Part shown: positions 10,649 to 21,765 of the stretch, in pieces
Numbering within the stretch: the stretch's first letter is position 1
Layout: every line of letters begins with the position of its first letter
Source of the DNA: Isochrysis galbana
Lineage: Eukaryota > Haptophyta > Isochrysidales > Isochrysidaceae
Direction: 5' to 3'
NCBI GenBank assembly: GCA_018136815.1
Contig: CM030934.1
Span: 57,268-121,267, forward strand
DNA length: 64,000 nucleotides
Program-made: the position numbers and the translations under genes
Notes under the pieces: generated by a model
The model's input: only the letters and a program-made list of their open reading frames with translations
The model's database searches: none
What the model was told of the DNA's origin: nothing

Positions 10649-10829
10649 GGAGGCTGGGCACCTGGCACCTTGACCAGAGCCAAACATTACATAGACCCAA
10701 CGGTGGGCCCTTCCAGGGAAGCCGTCGCTTTACTCGGTTGGCTACTGGATCATGAGTACCAAGTTCACATGACCAGTGCTAATCCTTCTTCAGTCGCAGC
10801 CGCGTAACTTGCTTCTCCAGGGTGTGGAT

Positions 10830-11052
10830 GGCAAACACATCCATTCCGGGCTAGCTAGTCAGTGTGCGTAGTGTGAATGTTCGGTTTCACAGTAACCGTC
10901 GTTCACAGCCGTTCAACTGCCGAGCGCGCCCGGCTTTCGCTCTCCCACCCTCCCATCCCGTTCTTACTGTGCGTGTGCGTGTAGAGATAAGATTATCACT
11001 ACAAGGCAAACACATCCATTCCGGGCTAGCTAGTCAGTGTGCGTAGTGTGAA
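10830..11052. repeat. 48-bp direct repeats spaced 175 bp
   Basis: GGCAAACACATCCATTCCGG followed by GCTAGCTAGTCAGTGTGCGT occurs at 10830-10877 and again at 11005-11052. The arrangement could be a local duplication or the remains of a small element with direct terminal repeats. Confidence 0.8.
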
Positions 11053-11059
11053 CCGCTGG

Positions 11060-13540
11060 AAACGCCTTATAAGAGAGACGAGAGAGAGCGCGGAGGGGGG
11101 GAGAACAAGAGAAGAGGGAGAAGAGAGAGAGAGAGAGAGAGCACAGCGTCGGCGAGGGCAGCAGCGGCTCGGACGCCCTCGACGATGGGCCAAAAAGGAG
11201 AGGGAGGGGTGAGAACGGCGAGTGTGGTGGTAGCTCGGGCGGCGGGAGGGGCTCGGGCGGCTCGGACGGCGCGGGCGGCGCAGGCAGCGCCCCGGACACA
11301 GGCAGCCGCGGGCACAGCGGCGACGAGCGCAGCGGCGGCCCAGAAAGCGGGATGGCTCGGGGGCGGTGGCTCGGCCGACAGCGGCCTGATCGGCGGTAGT
11401 GGCGCCGCCACTGCTGCGGCCGCCTCTCGAATCGCTTCCATCGCGCGCCCCGCCGCCTCTTCGGCCACCTCAGGCACCGTCGTCCGGCCTCCACACTCCT
11501 CGCGGCTGACCCAGCATCCCGCTGCGCCACCGCCAGTTAGCCCGCCGCTTCCACCGTCCCAGCCGTCACCGTCGCCGCCCGCGTCGCCACCGCCATCGCC
11601 CATCCGCTCCACGTCCGGATCCGTGCCGTCTCAACCTGCCACGTGCGCGGCGGCTCTCCAAGCCGCCGCCGCTGCCGCTGCCTTTGCCGTCCGCACAACT
11701 ATCGCCACCGTCAGAGCCGCTGTCGCCTGAGCCACTGCCGCTGCGCGCCGCCGGAGCCGCCGTTGCAGCCGCCGTTCAGCCGCCGTCCGAACAACTAGCG
11801 CAGCTGTTTCCTTCGCCGCTGTCGTCGGACTCGCCGCTTGCGTTTTCTCCGCGTTCGCCGCCAGGGCCGCCACTCGCGGCGGAGCCGCTACTCAAAACGC
11901 CATCACTACCGTCGCCGCAGGCGCGTCTCTCGCTCGTCCTCGGGCCGCCGCTCGGAGTGCTGCTGGCTCCGCCGCTTGGACCGCGACCGTTCGAGCCACC
12001 ACCGTCTGCGCGGACTACATCGATAGCGGCAGCCCTGGTTCTGGCGACGACGGTGCCAATAGCGGCGGCGGCGGCGGGGAAGGGCGGCGAGGCTCTGGCT
12101 GTATGTCGGGGCGGTCGGGGCAGCGCAGCGCAGCTTGCGACGGCAGTGAGGCCGGAGAGGGGGTTCTAGGACCGACAGCAATGGCGGCGGATTGGACGGA
12201 GGCGGCTCGAGCGGCGGCGGTGGCATCACGGGGGGCGGTGGCGGCGCATTGAGCGCTGGCGGTGCCGACTGGACGGTCCGTGCGGCCGGGCGGCCACGGC
12301 AGGGGGTCGGAGACCCGGACGACGGCAACGGCGGCAGCGCGATGGCCGCTGGCGACGGCCTCTGGCGACGGCCGCAGCGGATCCTCGGAGGGTGGCGGAG
12401 GCGGGTGGCAGGCAAGAGGCGGTGGCTGCGACTGCGGCTCGGGCGGACCGAGCAGTAGCGGCAGCGACCCGGGTGGTGGCGACGGCGGCTGACAAAGCGG
12501 CGACATTAGCTTGGCTAGCAGCGACGGCGGCGGCTCCAGCGGTGGCGGCAGCATCACAGGGAGCGGCGGCGGAGGCTCAGGTGTGGACCGTGGCTTGAGC
12601 AAATGTGGCATGGACCGCAGCGGTAGCGGCTCGGACGGCGGCAGCGGCAGCCCAGATGCTGATGGTGCCATCGGCGGCGACCCTCTTGGACAGCAGTGAC
12701 AATGGCTCAAACGGCGGTGGCCCGGATGGTGGCCCGGGCGGCGGCAGCGGCGGCGTGGACGGCAACGACTCGGATGGCGGCAGCTCGCGCAGCCGCTTCA
12801 GCGGCTCGGGCGGTGTCGGTGTCGACCACGGCTCGGGCGGTCCGGGCGGCGGCGGTGGCGGCTTGGACGACGACGACTGTGGCTCAAGCGACGGTTGTCC
12901 GGATGGCGGTGGCCCGGAAGAAGCAGCGGCAGCTTGGACGGCGGCGGGTCGGACGGCGGCGGCTCGAGCAGCGGTTGCAGTGGCTCGGGCCGCCACGGCT
13001 CGTTCGGCGGCGACCATGGTGCGGGCGGCGGGAGCTCAGGTAGCAGCGAAGCGGCCAGCTTCGGCGATGACACTGGCATCACAGGAGGCGCTAGTGGTGG
13101 AGGAGGCATCGGCGGCTGCTTGAGCGCTGGTGGTGTGGGCCGCAGTGGCAGCAGCTTGGGCAGCGCCGACGGTGCTACTGGCGACAGGAGCCACTCGGAC
13201 GGCAGCGATATTGGCTCAAACGACGGAGGCCTGGATGGTGGTTGCCCGGTCGGTGACGGCGGCGGCTTGGACGGCGGCGGCTCGGACGGCGGCGGCTTAA
13301 GCAGTGGCGGCAATGGCTCGAGCAGCCGTAGCTCCTTCATCGCCGACCATGGCTTGCGGCAGCAGCCCGGGGCACTGCGGCTCGATCGGCGGCGACCGTG
13401 GCGCGGGCGCGGGCGGTTGCGGCATGGACGATGGCGGCCGGGTTGTCAGTGGCCGAGAGCTGGTGGGCGGCGGCAGCGACGCGGGCGTCGGTGTGAGCGC
13501 GACGCCAGTGAGCAGTGGGGCCGCCGCACCAGGTGAGTGC
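11060..13540. repeat. long GGC/GCC-rich low-complexity block
   Basis: About 2.5 kb dominated by imperfect GGCGGC/GGCTCGG trinucleotide-like repeats. Depending on strand and frame it reads as Gly/Ser-rich (GGGSSGGG-type) or as Pro/Ala-rich. It resembles families A and B in style but shares no clear colinear sequence. None of the overlapping open frames shows a domain, so I do not call a gene. Confidence 0.65.
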
Positions 13541-14158
13541 CAGGCGTAGCCGGCGTGCTGGTGCGAGGGAGTGTGGGAGGGTGCAGGCCAAGTGCACAGT
13601 GGCGATCACAGTGTTTGTGATTGCGACCATGGCGGTTGGCAGGCAAGTTGTAGGAGGTGTCGTAGATGTTGCACGTTCGGACCGGGGATGTGTTCTTGTG
13701 CAGCCTAGTGCACCAAATATTGCAGCCAAGTGCAGTCGGCTTCCCGGCACTCTTGGAGGGCATGCAGGGCGGAAAGGTGTTGTTGGGCCCAAAGTACGAA
13801 CTGCTGTAGCTATTACCTTTGTGACGGTTGGCGGTCGGGCGACTTTGCTGATGCGGCTCTGCAGACGACACGGGGCACAACGGCCATGTATCGCGGTGGT
13901 GCCGCCACGAGGCAGCCGTCTCCATCATGCGTTGTGTGAAGAAAATTGAGTGAGTTTTGTTTTCACCAGTGAGTTGTCTCGAAGTCTCGAAGCTCCGCCG
14001 CATTGCACGCCGAATTTGTTTGGTTGTCCTTACTTGTTTCATTGGTTTGTTTGTGCGATGGCTTGCGTTAGTTTTCGGAGTTTTCTTGTTGGTGAGTGAG
14101 TGATGGGGTGGTGTCTCGTGGGCCGTCGTCGTGATGTAGCGCGCTCCCTCCTCCTCTC
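13541..14158. other. no gene; copy of a dispersed leader-like motif at 14060-14105
   Basis: TGCGTTAGTTTTCGGAG followed by TTGTTGGTGAGTGAGTG recurs, with variation, on the minus strand at about 35655-35720 and 54105-54155. It may be part of a retroelement leader. Confidence 0.35.
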
Positions 14159-14380
14159 TCAAGACTTCTCTTCACTCTGTGCCCCTAGCATGCCCCATTG
14201 AGACTTGCCACGATCAAGCATCGGCTTGATTCGATATTTTTCCCAGTCGAGTGCTAGTAGGAGGCCCGGCTCTCCTGTTTCGTCGAGGTACGCTCTCGTT
14301 AGCTGTAAGAGGTGAGTGGCTTCGCTGATCAGTCTCCTGGGCACGAAGCCCAGTTGGTTGTCTGAGATAATGGTGCGGTG
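14159..14380 (-). pseudogene. non-LTR retrotransposon reverse transcriptase fragment
   Basis: On the minus strand, from about 14371, the frame reads IISDNQLGFVPRR, then LISEATHLLQLTR, then GLLLALDWEK. This is the conserved RT block of LINE-like elements: a (I/V)S..Q.GF(V/I)..R region followed by a helix and L.LDFEKAFD. The match stops after DWEK, where the canonical AFD is replaced by unrelated sequence, so the catalytic aspartates are lost. It is a truncated fossil without its own start. Confidence 0.75.
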
Positions 14381-14639
14381 AGACTATTAAAAGTTTTATT
14401 TATTCTCAATCATTCGGATTTCATTTTGTAACTCCCCCCCCTACAGATATTCTCTTGGATCCTGAATTTGCTGGAACGGAGGTAATAGTATTTTTGAAAG
14501 GGGCAAAGGGCGGGATGGTCCGTGCATCCTGACGAGAGGGGAACGGTGCATCCTGACGAGAGGGGAAGGGATAACGACACTCGAACACAAAACACCCACC
14601 AAGCCGAATCGAAGAAAGGGGAAGGGGAAATGAGAGAGA

Positions 14640-16465
14640 AAGCCTCTCCATGAGGCAATCCAGAGAGCAGTTCTCCCCTGCCACAACATCTACCGCCGCC
14701 GCTGCTATTTGCTTGCCTTCGCGCTGTGCTGCAGCTAGCGCGATCTGTCCCTCTTCCCGCCACTCTTCCGTCGCTCCGGTCACCCCGTAACCCAACCATC
14801 TGCTTCTTCCCCCTTCCCCCCTTCAGCCCCTTCCTCGACTCCTCCCGTCCATCACTTCCCGCCGCTCTTGTCAGTCGCTTCCCACCGCTCCTCCCGCAGC
14901 TGCTCCTCCCGCCGCTACTGCCGTCACGCTCACAACTGCTCCTCCCGCCCATGGCCCTTCTGTCGCTCTTCACACCCTGCCACATCCTTCTGAGCATCCC
15001 GTCGCTCCTGCGGCCGCTTTTCCGGCCGCAACACACCGCTCCTCACGTCATTCCGCACACCGGTTCGCCCACCGCTCTCGCCGGTCTTCCCACCGCTCCT
15101 GCCCGTATCCTGCCCCTCTCTGCCGCCTTATCATCCGACAGTCTGTCGCATCTCGCCACTCCTCCCGTTCATTCCGCCGATTCCCCCGCCGCCGCCCTTC
15201 CCACTCCTCCTGCCGCTCCCACCGTTCCTCCCGCAGCTTCTCTCACATTTCCCTCCGCCTTACCTGCTGCTCCTGCCGCCTCTACTGCCGCCCCATCGCC
15301 CGACAATCTGTACCATGCCCCTCCGCTCCGACCGCCCGTCCCGCAGGTCCTCTCGCCGGTCCTCCCGCGCCGCCTTCCTGCCGCTCCTGCCACTCTCTTG
15401 CCGCCTCATCACCCGACAGCGTGTCGCATCCCTCTCCTCCACCGAATGAGTCTGCGCCGGTCCTCGTGCCGGTCCTCTCGCCCCTCCTGCGCTCCTCATC
15501 ATCGCCCCCACGCCCACCTTTCTAGCCACCTCATCACCGCCTCGACATAAGCCATCACCACCTCTCGCCTTGTCGCCAACGCCCTCATCGACGCCCTCTT
15601 GCCAACTCCTCAAGCACCTCTGCCATCGCCGCCTCCACTCTCACCACATCTGCCCTTTCCACCTCCCTCATCGCAACTCTCCTTGTCATCTCCGTTACCG
15701 CGTCGACTGCCTCTGTCGCCCTCACCGCCTCCACCCCGCCTCCATAGTCTTTGCCGGTGTCGCCATCACCGCCGCTGCCGTCACCGCCGCCGTCGCTACA
15801 ACCACAGTTGCCACCGCCCTCGAGACCGCCCCGTCCTTCACCTCCACCCTCCACCCTCGCCGCCGCCGCTGTCACAGCCGCCGTTGCTCCTTCGCCGTCT
15901 GCCCAACCGCCTCCACCATCTTCAGCTCAAGCACCCTCGCCTCCTTCTCCCTCGCCCTTACCCAGCTCACTACCCGTCCATCTACGCCATCTCCTACTTC
16001 GTTCTCTCCTCGCGTCTTGCCGCCTCCCTCGGCCCCTCCGCCGTCACCACCGCCACCCTCCCTCTCCTCTTCCTCCCTCGCCACCTTCCTTGACCCCGCC
16101 GCCCCCCGACGCCGCCCTGGCCTCGAATTATCGCCTCGTGCTCGCTACCCCGGTCCCTGTCACCTCCCCCCCTCCCCTCCCCGCGCGCAGGCAAGCGCAC
16201 CTCCTTCACTCGCCCTCTCCTTCACTGTGTGAGCCCTCTCGCCACCTTGACCTTCCTCACACCTCGCCTCCTCGGGCCACCCACCGCCACCTTCCTCACC
16301 GCCGACTCCTTCAGTGCACCCTCAGCTGTTGGGTTCCCCCGCCAGGAAGCTGGCCCCCTCCTTTCCCTCCCCCCCCCAGCGCCTCCATCCGCCGCCGCCG
16401 GGCCCCGCGTGCCCGGAGTCGTCGGTGGCGTTTGATGATGTGATCATATGATGATGTCTTACCGT
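14640..16465 (+). repeat. GC-rich interspersed repeat family B, copy 1
   Basis: About 1.8 kb of C-rich sequence matching 36945-38720 in inverted orientation. Landmarks are GCTTGCCTTCGCGCTGTGCT near 14711 and GTTGGGTTCCCCCGCCAGGA near 16329. It is similar in style to family A (Pro/Ser, Ala and Arg frames) but separate in sequence. It is followed at 16468 by a diverged piece of module F, as the other B copy is. Confidence 0.8.
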
Positions 16466-16467
16466 TA

Positions 16468-16535
16468 AAAATTGTAGTTTTGTAGAAGAGCGTTTTGTTG
16501 GCTAGCATCCCTACGAGTAGCCACATGCTGCGCTC
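16468..16535 (+). repeat. module F, partial diverged copy
   Basis: AAATTGTAGTTTTGTAGAAG and TTGTTGGCTAGCATCCCTAC match the first third of module F. The match ends at the CCACATG words, after which copia-like coding sequence begins. Confidence 0.75.
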
Positions 16536-16561
16536 CCTCTCCGCGCGCTCTCTCTCCGGCG

Positions 16562-16711
16562 GCCCACGATGTAGCACTTCGCCACGTTAGCACCGAGCAC
16601 ATGGCCGCCGACTTCCTGACAAAGTGGCTCCCGAAGCGCAAGCTCGAAGCGTGCGTCCGCTATGCAACCAACGCTTGGCGCTTGGGCTCACGCTCCCCCT
16701 GGCATCAATGA
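16562..16711 (+). pseudogene. copia-like RNase H C-terminal fragment
   Basis: The frame from 16562 reads DVALRHVSTEHMAADFLTKW then LPKRKLEACVRYATNAW, ending at TGA 16709-16711. Ty1/copia polyproteins end with this RNase H motif (hisVxTxxqxADxxTKxLpk...), in which ADFLTK is the most conserved part. Only the last ~45 residues survive. A G/A-rich tract follows about 45 bp downstream, as a polypurine tract follows copia pol genes. This is a truncated element end. Confidence 0.75.
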
Positions 16712-16755
16712 TAATTACATTCGGGGAGAGGGTGCAACCTCCAATTTCGTTGTTT

Positions 16756-16799
16756 TGGGGGGGGGGAGGGGGGAAGGGGGGGAAGGGGGGGGAGGGGGG
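16756..16799 (+). other. G/A homopurine tract (possible polypurine tract)
   Basis: About 44 bases of G with a few A. It lies just downstream of the copia-like RNase H end, the expected place for a plus-strand priming tract. It could also be simple slippage, because long G runs are common in this window. Confidence 0.4.
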
Positions 16800-16824
16800 T
16801 ATTGTTCCTTTTTTTATATACATT

Positions 16825-17146
16825 TCACGGGGCATTTGTGAAAAACAACCAAACCTGAGGTTGCAGCCTCTTCAATTTCGATGCATGAAACCTGGCCTCG
16901 TCGTTTCGGGTTGAGCTAGCTGTGCATGGTTTTTTCAAAGATATCAATTTTCCGTTACTGTCCACGACTTGGATTTGACCTGCACTAAACCACCGCTTTG
17001 TGTCATCGGAATGGTAGATTCGTACATACCTTCCGACAGGGCTTTGTTGATTGTTGATCCGTTTTGGGCCGGGGTACATAGAAGAGGATGAGGTACGTCA
17101 CGACCACCGAGAGCAAAGCGCTTATAAGAATTTCCCATACGCTCAT
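16825..17146 (-). pseudogene. membrane-anchored discoidin (F5/8 type C)-like protein fragment
   Basis: From ATG 17146 (minus) the frame begins MSVWEILISALLSVVVTYLI, a clear signal anchor of about 20 hydrophobic residues. After roughly 30 codons, near 17045-17060, the protein-like signal moves to another frame: GRYVRIYHSDD, FSAGQIQVVDSNGK, KKPCTASS. Those are landmarks of discoidin/F5-8C-like domains (RYVRI..., I.V.D..G, ...TASS). One inserted or missing base would join them. The distal part runs into a dispersed repeat near 16885. Short anchored discoidin-like proteins are common in large algal DNA viruses, so a viral origin is possible but unproven. Confidence 0.5.
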
Positions 17147-17247
17147 TGAACCGAACCTTTACATATGCGCAGTTAAAATATATATGTGAAGCCCGTCCTT
17201 TCCCCCTGGAATCATGATTGGGAGTCCCAACCTTGGAGTTGGGAGTA

Positions 17248-17709
17248 CAGTAGGGGTGCACCATTAAGAAAACAGAGATTTTTCTCGTGTACACTTTCCT
17301 TAACCCCTCTGCCACCAGCACGCTGAGTTTCTTCGCTCACTTTCTTCGGCGCTCCGCGCCGGGTTATAATGATTTCTTGTTTCTTATCGGTTATCGGTGA
17401 CATCAGCTTGTCCCATTGGGTTTCTTACGTATCGGCGGATTCTTGGAGTCCCCCCGACAAGCACCTCTTTCTGCCACCCCTCCGGTATGTAAAAAATAAG
17501 TGTTGAGCCACGAGCCACGCGCGGCGCGCCGAAGCTCTGTCGGCGCTCCCCTGTTGCGCGTACATAGGAGCTTTCTTATTGCTCATTCAGTTTCTTATTG
17601 TTCATGACCGGTGCCCTTTCGCTCTATGTAGGTTTCTCAGCACACGGACGGTCAATTTCCTTGTACAGTGTCCTTAATGGGGTGGTTTCTTAATGGTGCA
17701 CCCCTACTG
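17248..17709. mobile_element. Tc1/mariner-type MITE with perfect 24-bp TIRs
   Basis: A 24-bp perfect inverted repeat, starting CAGTAGGGGTGCACCATTAA, lies at 17248-17271 and 17686-17709. It is flanked on both sides by TA (17246-17247 and 17710-17711), the target duplication of Tc1/mariner/pogo elements, whose ends often start CAGT. The 462-bp interior repeats TTTCTTA words and has no transposase. Perfect ends suggest recent activity driven by an autonomous relative elsewhere. Confidence 0.88.
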
Positions 17710-17711
17710 TA

Positions 17712-18284
17712 ATCAGTAATCAGGAGGGCGGACGGGGTACTCTAATGTAATCGCGTTTACATCTAGGGACACATTTTTGGGGGCGGTGAAGGTTTGGGGT
17801 AGAATTGTATAAGGTGTAGAAAAAGGCAATGCGAGGGCTAAAGAAAAGGGAACCTCAAGTTGCAGCCTCTCAGTCCTCGGTCCATCTCCACAGCGAGAGA
17901 GCGGGATTGAGGCAGGCGGGGGCGATGGCCTAAGCCTAACGAGTGTCGTTTCGCGAATTCGACACCCTCCCCCCTTGGTATTGTGTCCATGCCCCTTGGA
18001 CGGCCCAAATTTCGCGAATTTCGAACGAAATCGACGCTCGGAAAATCAGCCCAAATTTCGAGAAAAAAATCCGAACTCCGCCTGGCCTGTCCCTACCCGC
18101 TTGCCGCTTGAGCCACCCAAATCCACAGCTCCCAAATATCCAGCAAATATCCAAAAACATACAGTTGGGCAAAAATCCACCCAAAGATTCAATTCACATA
18201 TCTGGATATTTTGGCCTACCCCTATAGCCAAGTAGTGGCCCTTGCCAATGAGGCACGGTCCCTCGGCACTACGCACTAGGGGTA
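17712..18284. other. no gene; CGAAATTT-motif cluster and lead-in to family A
   Basis: 17936-18070 is rich in TTTCGCGAATT/AAATTTCG words. 18230-18284 carries the AATGAGGCACGGTCCCTCGG part of module F directly before family A copy 3. Confidence 0.45.
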
Positions 18285-20290
18285 TACTACCACAAGAAAA
18301 CTCTGACGCTGGGTGAGAGGAGAGGGCGGCGGGCTGCCGTTGCGTGCGGGCGGGGCGCGCCACGGCGGCGGGACCGAGATGGATGGCGAGCCGCGCGCGG
18401 GGCTGCGGTGGTGACGCGCGCGGGGCTGCGGTAGTGACGGCGTTCGGCGCACGGGCGGGGCGCACGAAGAGGGGAGATGGAAGGGGGAGAGGGATATGGG
18501 GAGGAATGTGAGTGCGGTATGGTCGAGGGGAGCAGTAGCGGCTGGGATGAGGTGGACGAAGGATAAGTGGATGGGGCATCGCAGTATGGACATCGATGGG
18601 GAGGCTGGACAGGGATGTGGGGCGGGTCAGCCGTGACAATGACGTGGGACGAGGCGAGAAGAAAGGTTGCCCGGAGAAGAAGAGAGGCACGGCGGCAGCT
18701 GCTGGCAGGCGAGCGGCGGTCAGGCTCCGCACACTCGGGAGTTGGTGGCGTGGGGGATGGAAGCTTGGGGAGGGGCAGCGGAGAAGATGAGGGCTGCTGC
18801 GGAGACTGTGGCGGTGGCGGTTGCTCGGACGGCGGTGACATGGGCGCCGGCAGGGCCTACAGAGATGGCAAGGGCGGAAGCGGTGACGGAGGCGGTCACG
18901 AGAGCGGCAGAGGCAAGGGGGATGGCGGCAGACGGCAATGGTGGTCAGGGAGGGGGCGGCAAGGTGAGTTGACGGCGGCAGCAGTGGGAGCGGTGGTGGC
19001 GCGGGCGGAAACGGCAAGAGCGGCGGGGGATGGGGCGGCGAAAGTGGTGGCGAGAGCGCAAGCGGCGACGGAGGCGGCGACGGGGCCCGTAGTGGCAAGG
19101 ACCGAGGCGGCTGGATTGTGGCGACGGAGCTTGTGGGGGTGATGGACAGTGATGGCAGCGGCGGTGACGGCAGTGGCGATATCGGCGTCGGCAACAGTGA
19201 TGGCGCCGTCGCTGGCGATGGCATCGGTGGCGGTGCGGACGGCGGCGATAAGGGCGTTGGAGGTGAAGGGGACAGCGGCGAGGCCGCTGCAGACGAGGGA
19301 GGTGGAGATGAGGGCTGGCGGAGGCGGCGGGGGAGGAGTTGAGGGCGGGGGTTGCGGTGACGGTTGCGGCAGTGATGGCGGCGGTTGTGATGGTGGCAGC
19401 TGCTAGGGCGGTGGCGGCGAGGGCGGCGTCGGTGGCGGTGGCAGGGGCGGTGATGGCGGTGACGGCAGAGGCGGTGATGAGGACGATAACTGCAACAAGG
19501 CGGCGGCATGCGCGGCGAAGCTGAGGATGGCGGAAGTGAAGGCAGAGGCCAGGGTGGGGGAAGTGAGCGGGGATGGGTACGGTGGCCAGGGTGGGGGTGC
19601 CGACATGGGTGCGGCGATGAGAGCGGCAATGGTGGCGGTGGTATAGGCGGCGGCGGCAGAGGCGGCGGCGGAGATAGTGGCTGCGAGGGCGGCATCGGCG
19701 GGGGTGGCGCCAACGACAGTGATAGTGCGGGCGGTGGCAGTGAGGGGTTTCGAGATGAGGGGTGTGGAGGCGAGGGCGAGTGCGGCGGCGGTGAGGGAGG
19801 CGGCGGTGAGGGCGATGATGGTGAGGACGGCGTCGGCGACGGTGACGTTGACGAGCGATGGCAACGAGGGCGGGGGAGACGAGAGAGGCGGAGGTGATGG
19901 CGGCGGTGATTGCGGCAGCGGCGACGGCGGCAGTAGTGAGGACGGCATCGGCGACAGTGACGTCCAGTGGCGGCAGTACCGGCAGGGGCAGTGGCGATAG
20001 TGCGGATGGCGACGAGAGCGGCGGGGGCAAAGGTGGTAACAGAATTGGTGGTGAGGGCGATAGTGGCGACGATTGTATCGAGGGCGCTGTCGTCGAGGGC
20101 GTTGACAGTTAGAATGAGGGCGGCGAGGCGGAGGTGGCCAAGGTGGCGTCAGTGCCGGCGGCAATATGGAAGGTGGCGTCGGTGACGGCTGTGTGAATGG
20201 CGGCGACGAGGGCGGTGCAGGGGAAGCGGTGTGAGGGCGGTCGACAACGAGGAGGCGGAGGTGAGAGCGGCGGAGCTAAGGGCGGAGCTG
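18285..20290 (-). repeat. GC-rich interspersed repeat family A, copy 3
   Basis: Colinear with copy 2, starting at CAAGAAAACTCTGACGCTGG. The distal end is replaced near 20290 by GGCTGCGTGC units. Minus-strand frames again give Pro/Ser-rich and Ala/Thr-rich translations. Confidence 0.85.
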
Positions 20291-20680
20291 CGGGTGGGGG
20301 CGGCTGCGTGCGGCTGCGTGCGGCTGCGTGAGCACACCTGAGGGGGCACGTGCGGGCGGGCACATGCGGACAAGAACCAGTGGTGCGCTGCGTCGCTGGA
20401 CGGGTACACGAAGAAAGGAGCAGCACGGGCGGCGAGAGGCAGGCGGGCGCGGCGAGAGGCAGGCAGGCGCGGCGAGAGACAGGCAGGCGGGCGGGCACAC
20501 GAGCGGGCGGGCGGGGTTGGCGAGCGGCAGGCGGGGAGCAGAGCACAGCGGACAGGGACTGCGGGTAGGACAGGGGGCTGGACAGGGCAGGAACAGGAGG
20601 ACAGAGACAGAACAGGGAGCAGGGGAGGCGGCGGGAGGGGGCCAAAGTTTAAGGGCATTGGTTTCCTACACTTTGTCACT
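20291..20680. repeat. minisatellite of GCGGCGAGAGGCAGGCGGG-type units
   Basis: At about 20424-20500 units of GCGGCGAGAGGCAGGCGGG type repeat imperfectly. Before it lies a triplicated GGCTGCGTGC. No gene is seen. Confidence 0.6.
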
Positions 20681-21290
20681 GCTCACCGGGCTGGTGACCC
20701 AGTGTGTTAGTGTAGTACCCAAGCTGCTGGTGGTACGCGGTTCAAATCTGGGCTCTGTGACCTGGGAGGCCGGATATGCTCAACTGCCGATTTTTTGCAG
20801 ATTTTTGCCCCAGTGGATCACTGTACCTTTTCGCCCACTTCTTCTACCTACTTCCACGTCGGCCGCTGCGTCGGAAGAGTTTGCTCTGTACACCAGGCAG
20901 CCTATCATTATCCCCTCGCGATCGAGGGGTACGTTCTCCGTTCGCCTGCCATGCACTTAGCAGCGCTCGTTGTGGTTGGTTGTTAGGCGGAGCCGTCGTC
21001 GATTTCGCTAGGAGCACGGAATCGTTTGCGTAGGACGCATCTGGGCGGGCCCCACCACCTGTTGCACGCCTACCACTTTCCTTGGGAATGGTGATAGCGC
21101 CTTGGTTGAATTTGATCCTCCATAATGGTTGTAGGTCTGCTTTCAACTTTAAGATATCTCGCTGATTATTGTTGGTCCAAAATTTGCGTTTCGACGGGGA
21201 AGCGGCAATTTCCTCTTGGCAAGTGTGCGCTAGGGATTCTGAAATGTCTGGTGTGATGCATGAGAGTACCTTAATTACAAGTTGGTCTTC
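20681..21290. other. no firm gene; minus-strand protein-like stretch 21060-21290
   Basis: On the minus strand between about 21290 and 21075 a frame contains PDISESLAHTCQEEIAASP and FWTNNNQRDILKLKADL, which has the composition of a folded protein. I cannot assign a family. It sits immediately beside repeat D. A GGTTCAAATC box at 20739-20748 recalls a tRNA B box but no tRNA folds around it. Confidence 0.3.
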
Positions 21291-21312
21291 AACTATTGTT
21301 ATAGTTTGAACT

Positions 21313-21765
21313 ATGGAGCGTGCCACGACCGCTCCCGAGCCCCAGGCGACCCTCGCCACCGCGCCCCACCTGGGACGCCCCACGCCGCCCGAGGCGGCTC
21401 GTCAGAAAGCCCTCTCAGAGCTCAGAGCCCATCCAACCCATCCAAACCATACCCGCGCAAGCGCGCGGGGTGGCGAGCACTGGCACCGAACAGGTTGCCA
21501 CCATGGCTCTGCGCATCATGCAGGGGGTCTTGGAGACCCCCTCCAACAGTGGGAAACCCTCCCACCCCAAGAGCACCTCATGTGGGAGGGCAGCTCAGCT
21601 GCCCTCCCCATGGTGGAAACCTCTACCATCAGTGCACCCAACATGGGAGGGCACTTCACAACCATCAACCCCATACGGAGAGCACCCCATGCCTCTGTTT
21701 TCCAACTTGTTGACACAATTCTCGTCTTCACCCCACTCTTGTGGGCAAGGCTAGGGCTGGGTTAA
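21313..21765 (+). CDS. gag-like protein (repeat D, copy 2)
   Basis: A 150-codon open frame starting MERATTAPEPQATLATAPHL, the counterpart of the minus-strand frame at 10041-10280. The start, frame and the preceding ATTGTTATAGTTTGAACT are shared. A small indel near 21420 separates the two copies: the original frame is recovered in the overlapping frame that contains EQVATMALRIMQGVLE. The product would be a short Ala/Pro-rich protein with one helix, compatible with the N-terminal part of a retroelement gag. No protease, RT or integrase follows before the next element. Confidence 0.45.
   Translation: MERATTAPEPQATLATAPHLGRPTPPEAARQKALSELRAHPTHPNHTRASARGGEHWHRTGCHHGSAHHAGGLGDPLQQWETLPPQEHLMWEGSSAALPMVETSTISAPNMGGHFTTINPIRRAPHASVFQLVDTILVFTPLLWARLGLG

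Noticed and set aside
11185-13536. Many Gly/Ser-, Ala- and Pro-rich frames on both strands
   Set aside because: Low-complexity GGC-type DNA; no signal peptide, domain or consistent frame.
20681-20765. tRNA gene or tRNA-derived SINE suggested by GGTTCAAATC
   Set aside because: The stem flanking the box does not pair properly and no cloverleaf with an anticodon arm can be drawn.
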